Shown here piece after piece: positions 16,156-25,904 of a stretch of DNA of 64,000 bases (position 1 is the stretch's first letter; each line of letters starts with the position of its first letter). This DNA comes from an uncultured Prevotellaceae bacterium (GTDB lineage Bacteria > Bacteroidota > Bacteroidia > Bacteroidales > Muribaculaceae), in contig CAMZFV010000001.1 in assembly GCA_947306175.1 (NCBI GenBank), positions 124,001 through 188,000 of the forward strand, written 5' to 3'. A model generated the notes under the pieces. The model saw only the letters and a list, made by a program, of their open reading frames with translations. It searched no databases and was not told where the DNA came from. The translations under genes and the position numbers were made by a program.

Positions 16156-17943
16156 ATGAAGACAATACGTAACTTCTGCATCGTGGCGCATATCGACCAC
16201 GGCAAGAGCACGCTCGCTGACCGCTTGCTCGAGGTCACCAATACTGTGGCCGGCAAGGACATGCAGGCACAGGTGCTCGATGACATGGATCTGGAGCGTG
16301 AGCGCGGCATCACCATCAAGAGCCACGCCATCCAGATGGATTACATGAAGGACGGCACGAAATATACCCTTAACCTGATTGACACTCCGGGACACGTGGA
16401 CTTTTCCTATGAGGTGTCTCGCTCGATCGCTGCTTGTGAGGGCGCTCTGCTGGTAGTGGACGCCACCCAGGGCGTACAGGCTCAGACCATCTCCAACCTG
16501 TATATGGCCATCGATAACGGTCTGGAAATCATCCCAGTCATCAACAAGATTGATATGGATAGCGCCCACCCCGATGAAGTGGAGGACGAGATTGTCGAGC
16601 TGCTGGGCTGTGACCCCAGTGACATCATCCGTTGCAGTGCCCGAACGGGCGAGGGTGTACCTGCCATCCTTGATGCCATTGTCGAGCGTATTCCCGCCCC
16701 CGAGGGTGACCCGGATGCGCCGTTGCAGGCCTTGATCTTTGACTCGGTATTCAACTCTTTCCGTGGCATTATCGTCTATTTCAAGATATTGAACGGTTCG
16801 ATTGCCAAGGGCGACTATGTGAAGTTTGTCAACACCGAGAAGGAATATAATGTCGATGAGCTGGGTGTGCTCAAGCTGCGCCAGCAGCCGTGTGCCAGCC
16901 TGTCGACGGGCAATGTGGGCTACATCATTTCGGGTATCAAGAATTCGACCGAGGTGAGGGTGGGTGACACCATTACCCACGTGCAGAAGCCGTGTGAAAA
17001 AGCCATCGAGGGATTCCAGGAGGTGAAGCCGATGGTGTTTGCTGGTGTTTATCCCATTGATCCCGAAGATTTTGAGAATCTGCGCGCCTCGCTGGAGAAG
17101 TTACAGCTCAACGATGCTGCCTTGACGTTCACCCCCGAGTCGTCGGTGGCGTTGGGCTTTGGTTTCCGCTGCGGCTTCCTGGGGCTGTTGCACATGGAAA
17201 TCGTGCAGGAGCGCTTGAGCCGCGAGTTCAACATGGAGGTCATCACCACGGTGCCCAACGTTTCCTATAAGGTGTATGACAAAAAGGGCGTATTGACTGA
17301 GGTGCATAACCCTGCAGGATTGCCTGACATCGCCATCATTGAGCATATCGAGGAACCGTATATCAGGGCTTCGATCATCACGCAGAGCGAGTTTATGGGA
17401 CCCATAATCACCCTGTGCCTTTCCAAGCGAGGTGAATTGGTGAAGCAGGAGTATATTTCGGGTAACCGCCTGGAGTTGACCTTCGATATTCCCCTGGGCG
17501 AAATCGTGATTGACTTCTACGACAAACTTAAGAGCATCAGCAAGGGTTATGCCTCATTTGACTACTATATCAACGGTTACCGTGAGTCCAAACTGATCAA
17601 GCTGGATATCCTGCTGAATGGTCAGCCCGTGGATGCCTTGAGCACCTTGACCCATGTGGATAATGCCGTGACGCTGGGCCGCCGAATGTGCGAGAAACTG
17701 AAGGAGCTGATTCCGCGTCAGCAATATGACATCGCTATCCAGGCTGCCATTGGGGCCAAGATTATCGCCCGCGAAACGGTGAAGCAGGTACGTAAAGACG
17801 TGACGGCCAAGTGCTATGGCGGTGACGTGAGCCGTAAGCGCAAACTGTTGGAGAAGCAGAAGGCCGGTAAGAAACGCATGAAGCAGATCGGTACCGTGCA
17901 AGTGCCGCAGAAGGCTTTCCTGGCAGTACTTAAGCTCGACTAG
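16156..17943 (+). CDS. lepA: Elongation factor 4 (LepA), ribosome-associated GTPase
   Basis: 595 residues from ATG 16156, the usual LepA start; the frame opens earlier at 16120, but that extension contains the -7 box. Motifs: G1 AHIDHGKST (11-19), G3 DTPGH, G4 NKIDMD, then EF-G-like domains III and V and the LepA-specific C-terminal domain ending [11 protein letters not shown]. It acts on ribosomes, in initiation or back-translocation. The helicase gene follows 45 nt after its stop. Confidence 0.97.
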   Translation: MKTIRNFCIVAHIDHGKSTLADRLLEVTNTVAGKDMQAQVLDDMDLERERGITIKSHAIQMDYMKDGTKYTLNLIDTPGHVDFSYEVSRSIAACEGALLVVDATQGVQAQTISNLYMAIDNGLEIIPVINKIDMDSAHPDEVEDEIVELLGCDPSDIIRCSARTGEGVPAILDAIVERIPAPEGDPDAPLQALIFDSVFNSFRGIIVYFKILNGSIAKGDYVKFVNTEKEYNVDELGVLKLRQQPCASLSTGNVGYIISGIKNSTEVRVGDTITHVQKPCEKAIEGFQEVKPMVFAGVYPIDPEDFENLRASLEKLQLNDAALTFTPESSVALGFGFRCGFLGLLHMEIVQERLSREFNMEVITTVPNVSYKVYDKKGVLTEVHNPAGLPDIAIIEHIEEPYIRASIITQSEFMGPIITLCLSKRGELVKQEYISGNRLELTFDIPLGEIVIDFYDKLKSISKGYASFDYYINGYRESKLIKLDILLNGQPVDALSTLTHVDNAVTLGRRMCEKLKELIPRQQYDIAIQAAIGAKIIARETVKQVRKDVTAKCYGGDVSRKRKLLEKQKAGKKRMKQIGTVQVPQKAFLAVLKLD

Positions 17944-17952
17944 TCAAGTATG

Positions 17953-17969
17953 GCAAGTTGTTAACTTGC
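17953..17969. other. Short hairpin between lepA and the helicase gene
   Basis: GCAAGTT (17953-17959) pairs perfectly with AACTTGC (17963-17969) around a 3-nt loop. There is no T tract, so it is not a classical terminator. It lies 19 nt before the GTG start of the helicase gene and could affect its translation. Confidence 0.4.
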
Positions 17970-17988
17970 TCATTGTTGAGAGGGAAAC

Positions 17989-20073
17989 GTGGATGACGAG
18001 CTGCAACATATTGACCTTAACAACCCTGAGTTCCAGGACGCCTGGGATTTGTTGCAGCGCACCCACCGTTCGGTGTTCCTGACGGGTAAGGCAGGTACCG
18101 GCAAAAGCACTTTCCTCAAATTTATCCGTGACAATATCAAGAAGAAAACCGTGGTGCTGGCACCAACGGGCATTGCAGCCGTCAATGTGGGCGGCCAGAC
18201 GATGCACTCGTTTTTCAAGATCCCGTTCAAACCCATGGTGCCGGATGATGCTGATTACGCTAATCCTGCCAGGATGCGTAAGATGCTCCGATACACCAAG
18301 GAGAAAGTGAAGCTCATCCAGCAGCTTGAACTGATTATCATTGACGAGATTTCGATGGTACGTGCCGACATCATCGACTTTGTGGATCGGGTGCTGCGGG
18401 TCTATTCTGGAAATATGCGTGAGCCTTTCGGTGGCAAGCAGTTGCTGCTGGTGGGTGACATCTTCCAGCTGGAGCCCGTTGTGACGAGCGATACCCGAGA
18501 CATCCTGCGGCGCTATTACAAGAATTTCTTCTTCTTCAATGCCCGTGCTTTTGAGCAAATCAATCTGGTGGCCATTGAGTTACGCAAGATATACCGTCAG
18601 AGTGACAGCGATTTTATCGCCATGCTCGACCGCGTGCGTGTAAATAGGGCCACCACAGCCGATATGGTGCGCCTCAACCAGCGGTGTAATCCTGATTATC
18701 AGGAGGTAAACGATGAGTTCGCCATTACGCTGGCCACTCGCCGTGATACTGTGGACTCGATTAATGATGAACACATGAAAGCCCTTAAGACGCCTGAGTT
18801 TGTCTATGAGGGTGTCATCGAAGGTGACTTCCCTGAGAACAGCCTTCCAACTGCTTACCATCTGGTTTTGAAAGAAGGGGCTCAGGTTATCTTTATCCGT
18901 AACGACAAGGAGGGACGCTGGTGCAATGGCACAATCGGCAAAGTAACCCGTTTGAATGACAGTTCTGTCTATGTGGCACTAGAGAATGGCTCTGAGATGA
19001 GGGTGGAATGGGAAGTCTGGGAAAACATGCAGTACACCTATAACGAGAAGGAGAAAAAGGTGGAAGAGAAAGTGCTGGGTTCCTTCTCGCAGATTCCCAT
19101 TAAACCTGCATGGGCGCTTACTGTTCACAGGAGCCAAGGCCTCACATTCAATCATGTGGTGCTTGACTTTGCCGGTGGGGCATTCACTGGCGGCCAAACT
19201 TATGTAGCGCTGTCACGCTGTACGTCGCTGGAGGGTATTACATTGCTTAAACCCTTGAGCGAGAGGGATATCATTGTGAATATGGCAGTGGTTGAGTTCA
19301 GCCGTCAGTTCAATAACCGCCAAATGATTAACGAGGCGATGGAGCAGGAACGGGCTAATCAACTCTATCGCAGGGCTGTGCATGCCTTTGATCATCAGGA
19401 GTTTGAGGACTGTGTGAACTACTTTGCCGAGGCGATGAAGATTAAAGACCAGCTTCAAAATGATGCAGTAAAACGACTGATTTCCAAGAAGTTGAATGTT
19501 TTCAAGAAACAGGTAAAAGAGATTGCCCGACTCAAGCAAGTCATTGAAAGTCAAAAGAAAACGCTTCAAAGTCTGGCGCTGGAATATGCCTCGATGGGCG
19601 ACCAGGCCCTCGCTATTGATGATAGTGGGGTAGTGGGAGAGGGTAGTGTGCCTTATGGCAAACGTCTGGATGATATCGCCATACGCTCTGCTTTGGCCAA
19701 TTACAACAAAGCGTTGCGCATTATGCCGGAATGTATCGAGGCGATGATCGGCAAGGCACGGTTATTGATGGCGATCGATCAGCTGGATAGTGCAGAGCAG
19801 GAATTAATGAAGGCTCTCGAGCTGGACAAGAACAATTATAGGGCGCTTATGACAATGGCTGAATTAATGGAACAGAACCGTGATATCCCTGAAGCCATCA
19901 AGTCTTATAAGAAAGCTGCAAAGGCTGATAAAAAACAACCCGAACCTCATGATCGCTTACAAGCCATCTATGAGAGAATCGGTTTTGATGATTTAGCTGA
20001 AGAAGAACAAGAAATTGCCGACAACCTGCGTAAGGCCCTTTATAAATCAAAATCCAGGAAGAAAAAACGCTAG
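17989..20073 (+). CDS. Pif1/RecD-like helicase with C-terminal TPR region
   Basis: 694 residues. The GTG start at 17989 is forced: an in-frame TGA lies at 17977-17979 and no other start codon is available before the conserved N-terminus. Superfamily 1B helicase motifs: Walker A TGKAGTGKS (32-40), motif II LIIIDEIS (115-122), GDIFQLEPV, and the C-terminal ALTVHRSQGLTF with YVALSR. From about residue 450 the chain changes to helical TPR-like repeats (YRRAVHAFDHQEFEDCVNYF, YNKALRIMPECIEAM, ELMKALELDKNNYRALM), ending in a Lys/Arg-rich tail. A DNA repair or replication role is inferred from the Pif1 family; the TPR part suggests a protein partner. Confidence 0.88.
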   Translation: MDDELQHIDLNNPEFQDAWDLLQRTHRSVFLTGKAGTGKSTFLKFIRDNIKKKTVVLAPTGIAAVNVGGQTMHSFFKIPFKPMVPDDADYANPARMRKMLRYTKEKVKLIQQLELIIIDEISMVRADIIDFVDRVLRVYSGNMREPFGGKQLLLVGDIFQLEPVVTSDTRDILRRYYKNFFFFNARAFEQINLVAIELRKIYRQSDSDFIAMLDRVRVNRATTADMVRLNQRCNPDYQEVNDEFAITLATRRDTVDSINDEHMKALKTPEFVYEGVIEGDFPENSLPTAYHLVLKEGAQVIFIRNDKEGRWCNGTIGKVTRLNDSSVYVALENGSEMRVEWEVWENMQYTYNEKEKKVEEKVLGSFSQIPIKPAWALTVHRSQGLTFNHVVLDFAGGAFTGGQTYVALSRCTSLEGITLLKPLSERDIIVNMAVVEFSRQFNNRQMINEAMEQERANQLYRRAVHAFDHQEFEDCVNYFAEAMKIKDQLQNDAVKRLISKKLNVFKKQVKEIARLKQVIESQKKTLQSLALEYASMGDQALAIDDSGVVGEGSVPYGKRLDDIAIRSALANYNKALRIMPECIEAMIGKARLLMAIDQLDSAEQELMKALELDKNNYRALMTMAELMEQNRDIPEAIKSYKKAAKADKKQPEPHDRLQAIYERIGFDDLAEEEQEIADNLRKALYKSKSRKKKR

Positions 20074-20854
20074 GGGACTAAATTCTTTTATTTCACTGCA
20101 CTTTATTTTACATAATATCAATATTTATTTTAATATGGCATTTCGTCGATGCTGAAAGAGAAAGCATCCAGAAGAGATAAAAACACATGAAATTATTGCC
20201 TAATTCTCTATGATATTTTGATAATAGAACAAGACGATCTGGAAATATTAAAATCTCATCGAGTTAAGAAACACAAAAAATAAGACCACAACCAGGGAAA
20301 ATAATCTTATAGTAGTACTCATCCAGATTTTATCAAGGCAGAATATCATATGAAATCAAAACACGCCAACTAAAAAAAGTAGATAGTTGAATTTTATAAT
20401 AGTTGAAATACACATTTAATTAAATAATAGAGAATTCCATAATACTATCTAAAGAGAAAATTTAAATAAATTATATGTTTTAGACGAGATTAGAGGCTGG
20501 ATTCTCTTCATTGCAGCCAAAACCAGAGAAAAATATTATTACTTATAATTCAATTTGTAAATGTAAATAACTAATAATCAATATACTAATAATAATTTTA
20601 TAATGTAAATATTTAATTAATTTTCAAATGGATGTATTGATTTGAAAGCATACTGTTGCTATTTATCGTCTAAAATGCTAAAATTACAACAAATTTAAAG
20701 CATAATCACTCATTTATTTATTTGTATTTCAATAAATTAGATAAAATATTCTATAGTAATTATTTACGTTATAATTCTACCCCACTTCTCCCCTATCAGC
20801 CATTATTTTTAGCTAATCATGCACTTATTATTATATAATAATGAGAATTTTTTG
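20074..20854. other. Gene-free AT-rich island
   Basis: No frame longer than a few dozen codons in either direction. By direct count there are 12 G/C in 20401-20460, 10 in 20521-20580 and 7 in 20581-20640, that is 12-20 % GC, whereas flanking genes are near 50 %. No tRNA, rRNA, terminal inverted repeat or integrase remnant was recognised. It could be a decayed insertion, a nucleoid-protein binding region or a host for an unrecognised small RNA. Confidence 0.85.
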
Positions 20855-20862
20855 TAAATTTG
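20855..20862 (+). promoter_or_regulatory. -7 box for the ABC exporter operon
   Basis: TAAATTTG at the downstream edge of the AT-rich island, 29 nt before the ATG at 20892. Confidence 0.6.
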
Positions 20863-20891
20863 TGGCTTTAACAACATCCAACTAAATCAAG

Positions 20892-22658
20892 ATGCTAAAA
20901 ACCTTACTCAAACAAGTCAAACAATATAAGACGGCATCGCTGTTGACGCCAGTCTTTATCATGCTTGAAGTCGTGCTTGATGTGCTGATTCCGTTTGTCA
21001 CGGCCAAACTCATTGACAACGGCATCAGTGCAGGCCACATGCCTAGCGTCTATAAATACGGACTTATCATGCTCGTAATGGCCTTCCTGAGCATGATGGC
21101 AGCGATTATGGCGGGCCGATATGCCTCTTATGCTTCATCGGGCTTTGCGTGCAACCTGCGTGATGCGATGTACAAGAACATCCAGCGGTTTGCCTTCAGC
21201 GACATCGACAAGTACAGCACTTCGGGCCTTGTAACCCGCATGACAACCGATGTGACCAACTTGCAGAACGCTTACCAGCAGATCATCCGCACATCGGTAC
21301 GAGCGCCGTTTAACTTGTTGTCAAGCATTGTGATGTGCTTTGTCATCAGCCCGCAACTGAGCATCATCTTCATTGTTGCCAGTGTTGTGCTTGGTGTGAT
21401 ATTGGCGCTGATTATCAGCAAAGTATCCAAGATGTTCGCCCTTGTGTTCAAGCAGTATGACGTATTGAATGCAGTCGTTCAAGAGAATGTTTCCGGCATT
21501 CGAGTGGTCAAGGCCTTTGTCCGCGAGGATCATGAAAATGCCAAGTTCTGGCACGCTGCCAAACGCCTATATGATCTCAACGTCAAGGCTGAGAGCTTGA
21601 TGGCGCTGAACCGCCCGCTGATGAACATGGTCGTGTATGGCTGCATTATCGCGATATCCTGGTTTGGTGCCCAATTCATTGTTGCCGGTAACCTCACTAC
21701 AGGTCAGTTAACCTCGTTGTTCACCTATGTCATGACTATCCTGATGTCGCTGATGATGTTGAGTATGATTTTTGTGACCATTACTCAAAGTTTAGCTAGC
21801 GGACAGCGTGTGGCACAGGTAATTAACGAAATTCCCGACATCGTCAACCCCGAGGATGCCTTAACTGAAATTCCCGATGGAGCCATCGATTTCAACCACG
21901 TCTTTTTTGCCTACAAGGGCGGCAGTGGTGAATATGCCCTGAACGACATTGACCTTCACATCGCCAGCGGTGAGTCTATCGGTGTGATTGGCGGTACTGG
22001 TAGCGGTAAATCCTCGCTCATCAACCTTGTGAGCCGCCTGTATGATGTCTCTAAGGGTGAAGTGCTTATCGGCGGTAACAATGTGAATACCTATGACTTA
22101 GAATCATTGCGCAATAATGTTTCGGTCGTATTGCAGAAAAATGTGCTCTTTACCGGTACAATTCTTGACAACCTGCGTTGGGGCGATGAGAACGCCACCC
22201 TTGAGCAATGCCGTCAAGCATGCCGTGTGGCATGTGCCGATGAGTTCATCATGGAGATGCCTGATGGATACAATACCCACATCGAGCAAGGCGGCTCTAA
22301 TGTGTCGGGTGGCCAAAAACAGCGCTTGTGCATTGCCCGAGCCCTATTGAAGAAACCCAAAGTCATGGTGCTGGATGACAGCACCAGCGCCTGTGACAAC
22401 ACGACAGACGCCCGCATCCGCGCTGCCTTGCGTGACAACTTGCCCGAGATGACCAAAATCATTATTTCGCAACGCATCAGCAGCATCAAGGACTGTGACC
22501 GCATCCTCGTGCTTGATAACGGCAAGATGGCAGGCTTTGATACCCATGACAACTTGATGAAGACCTGCAAGATATATCAGGAAATCTGTGCCATCCAGGA
22601 GGAGGCCGGTGGTGACTTTGACAAACCCCAAGATAACAGAAAGGAGGCCCAATCATGA
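20892..22658 (+). CDS. ABC exporter half-transporter, subunit with degenerate ATPase site
   Basis: 588 residues: six-helix type I exporter membrane domain (about 1-310) followed by a nucleotide-binding domain. Walker A is GGTGSGKSS (367-375, Lys373) and the signature is SGGQ (472-475). Walker B is VMVLDD with Asp495 followed by Asp496 where the catalytic Glu is expected, so this subunit should form the degenerate site of a heterodimer. The stop overlaps the next ATG (ATGA), and that gene encodes the partner with the canonical Glu. The substrate cannot be read from the sequence; drug or lipid export is typical of the family. Confidence 0.9.
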   Translation: MLKTLLKQVKQYKTASLLTPVFIMLEVVLDVLIPFVTAKLIDNGISAGHMPSVYKYGLIMLVMAFLSMMAAIMAGRYASYASSGFACNLRDAMYKNIQRFAFSDIDKYSTSGLVTRMTTDVTNLQNAYQQIIRTSVRAPFNLLSSIVMCFVISPQLSIIFIVASVVLGVILALIISKVSKMFALVFKQYDVLNAVVQENVSGIRVVKAFVREDHENAKFWHAAKRLYDLNVKAESLMALNRPLMNMVVYGCIIAISWFGAQFIVAGNLTTGQLTSLFTYVMTILMSLMMLSMIFVTITQSLASGQRVAQVINEIPDIVNPEDALTEIPDGAIDFNHVFFAYKGGSGEYALNDIDLHIASGESIGVIGGTGSGKSSLINLVSRLYDVSKGEVLIGGNNVNTYDLESLRNNVSVVLQKNVLFTGTILDNLRWGDENATLEQCRQACRVACADEFIMEMPDGYNTHIEQGGSNVSGGQKQRLCIARALLKKPKVMVLDDSTSACDNTTDARIRAALRDNLPEMTKIIISQRISSIKDCDRILVLDNGKMAGFDTHDNLMKTCKIYQEICAIQEEAGGDFDKPQDNRKEAQS

Positions 22659-24565
22659 GAATGCCAGGAGGACCCGGAAACAATCGCCATGTCGTCGTTG
22701 ACACTACTGGCGTGAATAAGCGCAGCACCCTGTGGCGCCTATTCAAGATCGTGATGAAGAACTATAAGTTCTCGTTCCTTGCCGTGGCCGTGTGCATCGT
22801 GGTGACGGCCTGCACTACCCTAGCCTCTACCCTATTCACGCGTACCCTTATCGACGACTATATCACGCCAATGGTCGGTCAGGCTCATCCTGACTACGGC
22901 CCCTTAGCATCTACCCTTGTCAAACTGGGTATTGTGCTCGCCTTCGGTGCGTTGTGCTCCTATCTGCACAGCCGCCTGATGATTAACGTCACCCAGGGCA
23001 CGATGCTGAAGTTGCGCAAGAGCATGTTCGAACACATGCAGATGCTGCCCATCAAGTACTTTGACACTCACGCCCATGGTAACGTGATGTCCAACTATAC
23101 CAATGATGTGGACACCCTGCGCCAAATGATCTCCAACAGTCTGCCTCAGGCATTTAACTCGCTGATTACCTTGGGAATCACGTTTGCCAGCATGATTGTG
23201 ATGAGTGTGCCCATGACTATTCTCTCGATTGTCATGGCACTCATTATGGCATGGTCAACAACCTATTTGGGCAAGCGGTCGCGTAAGCACTTCCGCGTTC
23301 AACAGCAGAAATTGGCTGAGGTTAACGGCTTCATCGAGGAGATGATGACGGGTCAGAAGGTCGTCAAGGTCTTCTGCCACGAGGACAAGGCTATCGAGCA
23401 GTTTGAGGTCATCAATGAGGAACTGCGCAGCAACACTTATGACGCCAACCGCATCAGCAACATCGTTATGCCGGTCAACGGCAACCTGGGTCACCTGAGC
23501 TATGTGCTCATGGGTGTGCTGGGTGCCGCGCTTATCCTCAATGGTCACACAGGCATGACGCTCGGTACCCTGGTGGCGTTCCTCACGCTGAATAAGAGCT
23601 TTGCACGTCCCATCGCCAGCATCAGCCAGGAAATCAACAGTGTGCTGAATGCTTCGGTGGGTGCAGACCGCATCTTTAAGTTGATGGACGAGAATGTCGA
23701 GCCTGATGCTGGAAAGGTGCGTCTCGTCAACGCTAAACGATGTGCTGACGGCCTCTTGCATCCCTGTGTACAGCACACGGGCATCTGGGCATGGAAGATT
23801 CCGCATGGAGATGGCAAATACCGTTATATCAAGGTTTCGGGCGGTGTCAAGTTCAACGATGTGGACTTTGGCTACAACGAGGATAAACAGGTGCTCTTTG
23901 ACATCGACATCGATGCCATGCCTGACCAGAAGATCGCTTTCGTGGGCGGCACGGGAGCGGGCAAAACCACTATCACCAACCTGATTAACCGTTTCTATGA
24001 CATCCAGGACGGCAAAATCCTGCTTGACGGCATCAACGTCAATGATATCAGCAAGCGCGACCTGCGTCACAGCTTGGGCATGGTGCTGCAAGAGACCCGC
24101 CTATTTACGGGTACAGTGCTTGACAATATCCGTTACGGCCGACTGGAAGCGACTGACCAAGAGTGTATTGAGGCGGCCAAGCTGGTGAACGCCGATAGTT
24201 TCATCCGCCGCTTGAGTGACGGCTACCAGACTGTCCTCAATGCAGATGGAGGTAACCTCAGTCAGGGTGAACGCCAGTTGCTGGCCATCGCACGAGCCGC
24301 AGTTGCTGACCCGCCTATGTTGATTCTCGATGAGGCGACGAGCAGTATCGATACCCGCACCGAAACCCTTGTTCAACGTGGCATGGACTCCTTGATGAAA
24401 GACCGCACAACCTTCGTCATTGCCCACCGTCTCTCGACCGTCCGCAATAGCGACTGCATCATCGTCCTGGAACACGGCCACATCATCGAACGCGGCACCC
24501 ACGAGCAGCTCCTCGCCCTCAAGGGCAAGTACTACCAGCTCTACACCGGTGGCGAAATCACTTAA
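22655..24565 (+). CDS. ABC exporter half-transporter, subunit with canonical ATPase site
   Basis: 636 residues, 4-bp overlap with the preceding half-transporter. Membrane domain, then Walker A GGTGAGKTT (431-439, Lys437), signature LSQGE (Ser536) and Walker B LILDEATSSID with catalytic Glu560. Between the membrane domain and the first strand of the ATPase domain there is an insertion of about 35 residues (near 350-390) containing HPCVQHTGIWAWKIPHGDGK. I have seen similar W-rich inserts in Bacteroidales homologues; its role is unknown. It probably forms the heterodimer with the upstream product. Confidence 0.9.
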   Translation: MRMPGGPGNNRHVVVDTTGVNKRSTLWRLFKIVMKNYKFSFLAVAVCIVVTACTTLASTLFTRTLIDDYITPMVGQAHPDYGPLASTLVKLGIVLAFGALCSYLHSRLMINVTQGTMLKLRKSMFEHMQMLPIKYFDTHAHGNVMSNYTNDVDTLRQMISNSLPQAFNSLITLGITFASMIVMSVPMTILSIVMALIMAWSTTYLGKRSRKHFRVQQQKLAEVNGFIEEMMTGQKVVKVFCHEDKAIEQFEVINEELRSNTYDANRISNIVMPVNGNLGHLSYVLMGVLGAALILNGHTGMTLGTLVAFLTLNKSFARPIASISQEINSVLNASVGADRIFKLMDENVEPDAGKVRLVNAKRCADGLLHPCVQHTGIWAWKIPHGDGKYRYIKVSGGVKFNDVDFGYNEDKQVLFDIDIDAMPDQKIAFVGGTGAGKTTITNLINRFYDIQDGKILLDGINVNDISKRDLRHSLGMVLQETRLFTGTVLDNIRYGRLEATDQECIEAAKLVNADSFIRRLSDGYQTVLNADGGNLSQGERQLLAIARAAVADPPMLILDEATSSIDTRTETLVQRGMDSLMKDRTTFVIAHRLSTVRNSDCIIVLEHGHIIERGTHEQLLALKGKYYQLYTGGEIT

Positions 24566-24614
24566 ACTGTTTTTTTTCTTGAGCAAAAATAGGTGTTGTG
24601 AATAAAATAATGAG

Positions 24615-24622
24615 TAATTTTG
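24615..24622 (+). promoter_or_regulatory. -7 box for the flavodiiron gene
   Basis: TAATTTTG, 44 nt before the ATG at 24667. No consensus -33 box. Confidence 0.5.
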
Positions 24623-24666
24623 CAGTTTGAACAACTATTAACCGTACTATTGATATAAATAAAGAC

Positions 24667-25854
24667 ATGGGAAAGAAACTGACCGAAAGAGTGACTTGGG
24701 TAGGTAAAGTGGACTGGGAACTGAAGACGTTCCATGGCGACGAGCTGTCCACTCATCGTGGCTCAAGTTACAACTCCTACTTGATCCGTGACAAGAAGAA
24801 TGTGCTGATCGACACGTCATGGCTGCCTTATAGCCGTGAGTTTGTCAAGAACCTCAAACAGGAGATTGACCTGAATAAAATAGATTATATCGTGATGTGC
24901 CACAACGAGATAGACCATAGTGGCGCTCTCGTTGACCTGATGCGTGAAATCCCTGACACTCCTATCTATTGTACTGCTAAGGGTGAGGCCATTATCCGTG
25001 GTCACTATCATCAGGACTGGAACTTCGTGAACGTCAAGACTGGCGATAAGCTGGAACTGGGCGACACTACGTTGACCTTTATTGAGGCCACGATGCTGCA
25101 CTGGCCCGACACGATGTTTTGTTACCTGAGTGGTGAGGAAATCCTGTTCAGCAATGACGGTTTCGGCCAGCACTACGCCACTGAGTCGCTCTACGATGAT
25201 CAGGTTTGCATGGCCGAGGTACTGCAAGAGGCTGAAAAATATTATGCCAATATCATTGCCCCGTTCAGCCCCCTTTGCAACCGCAAGGTAAAGGAAGTTG
25301 TGGGGATGAACCTTCCCCTGAAGATGATTTGCCCCAGCCACGGCATTATCTGGCGTAACAACCCGGGGTTGATTATCGAGAAATATCTACAGTGGAGCGA
25401 CAATTATCAGGAGGATCAGGTAACCATCGTCTATGACACGATGTGGCAGAGCACCCGCTTGATGGCTCAGGCCATTGCCGACGGCATCCGTGAGCAGTCA
25501 CCCACGACGACCGTCAAGATTTTCAACGCGGCGCTGAACGACAAGAATGACATCCTCACCGAGGTCTTCCATTCTCGTGCCGTGCTCGTTGGTTCTCCCA
25601 CCATCAACAACGGCTACAGCTATGCTATTGCGGGCATTCTAGAGATGCTCAAGGGCATGAAACTGAAGAAGAAAAAAGGTGCCGCATTCGGTAGCTACGG
25701 TTGGAGCGGTGAGGCAGCCAAGCTTATTACCGAGCACCTCAAGGCCGCAGGCATCGAGACTGTGAATGATGGTATCCGCGCCCAGTGGGTTCCCGACCAG
25801 GACGACCTGGAGCAGAGCCGCCAGTTCGGTAAAGAATTTGCCGCCGCATTGTAG
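24667..25854 (+). CDS. A-type flavodiiron protein (FprA family)
   Basis: 395 residues. N-terminal metallo-beta-lactamase-like diiron domain with ligands His79, Glu81, Asp83, His84 (HNEIDHSG), His145 (LHWPDTMF), Asp164 (SNDGFGQHY) and His225 (PSHGIIW); C-terminal flavodoxin domain from about residue 252 with the FMN loop YDTMWQST. Flavodiiron proteins reduce O2 to water or NO to N2O in the cytoplasm of anaerobes, usually with electrons from rubredoxin; none is encoded nearby. All diiron ligands are present, so it should be active. It is followed 50 nt later by nfnA and nfnB in the same direction. Confidence 0.95.
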   Translation: MGKKLTERVTWVGKVDWELKTFHGDELSTHRGSSYNSYLIRDKKNVLIDTSWLPYSREFVKNLKQEIDLNKIDYIVMCHNEIDHSGALVDLMREIPDTPIYCTAKGEAIIRGHYHQDWNFVNVKTGDKLELGDTTLTFIEATMLHWPDTMFCYLSGEEILFSNDGFGQHYATESLYDDQVCMAEVLQEAEKYYANIIAPFSPLCNRKVKEVVGMNLPLKMICPSHGIIWRNNPGLIIEKYLQWSDNYQEDQVTIVYDTMWQSTRLMAQAIADGIREQSPTTTVKIFNAALNDKNDILTEVFHSRAVLVGSPTINNGYSYAIAGILEMLKGMKLKKKKGAAFGSYGWSGEAAKLITEHLKAAGIETVNDGIRAQWVPDQDDLEQSRQFGKEFAAAL

Positions 25855-25904
25855 AAGGAAAACATTATTACAATAAATACAATCAACTAATTAACTAAGA
25901 ACAA

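Noticed and set aside
16108..16980. 290-codon minus-strand frame over lepA
   Set aside because: Shadow of the strongly conserved lepA gene on the opposite strand; no domain recognised.
20074..20891. AT-rich island as a replication origin
   Set aside because: I found no cluster of DnaA boxes, and neither dnaA nor dnaN is adjacent; dnaG and dnaE in the window do not mark an origin.
23255..24091. 278-codon minus-strand frame over the second ABC subunit
   Set aside because: Overlaps conserved Walker A coding sequence on the other strand; shadow frame.
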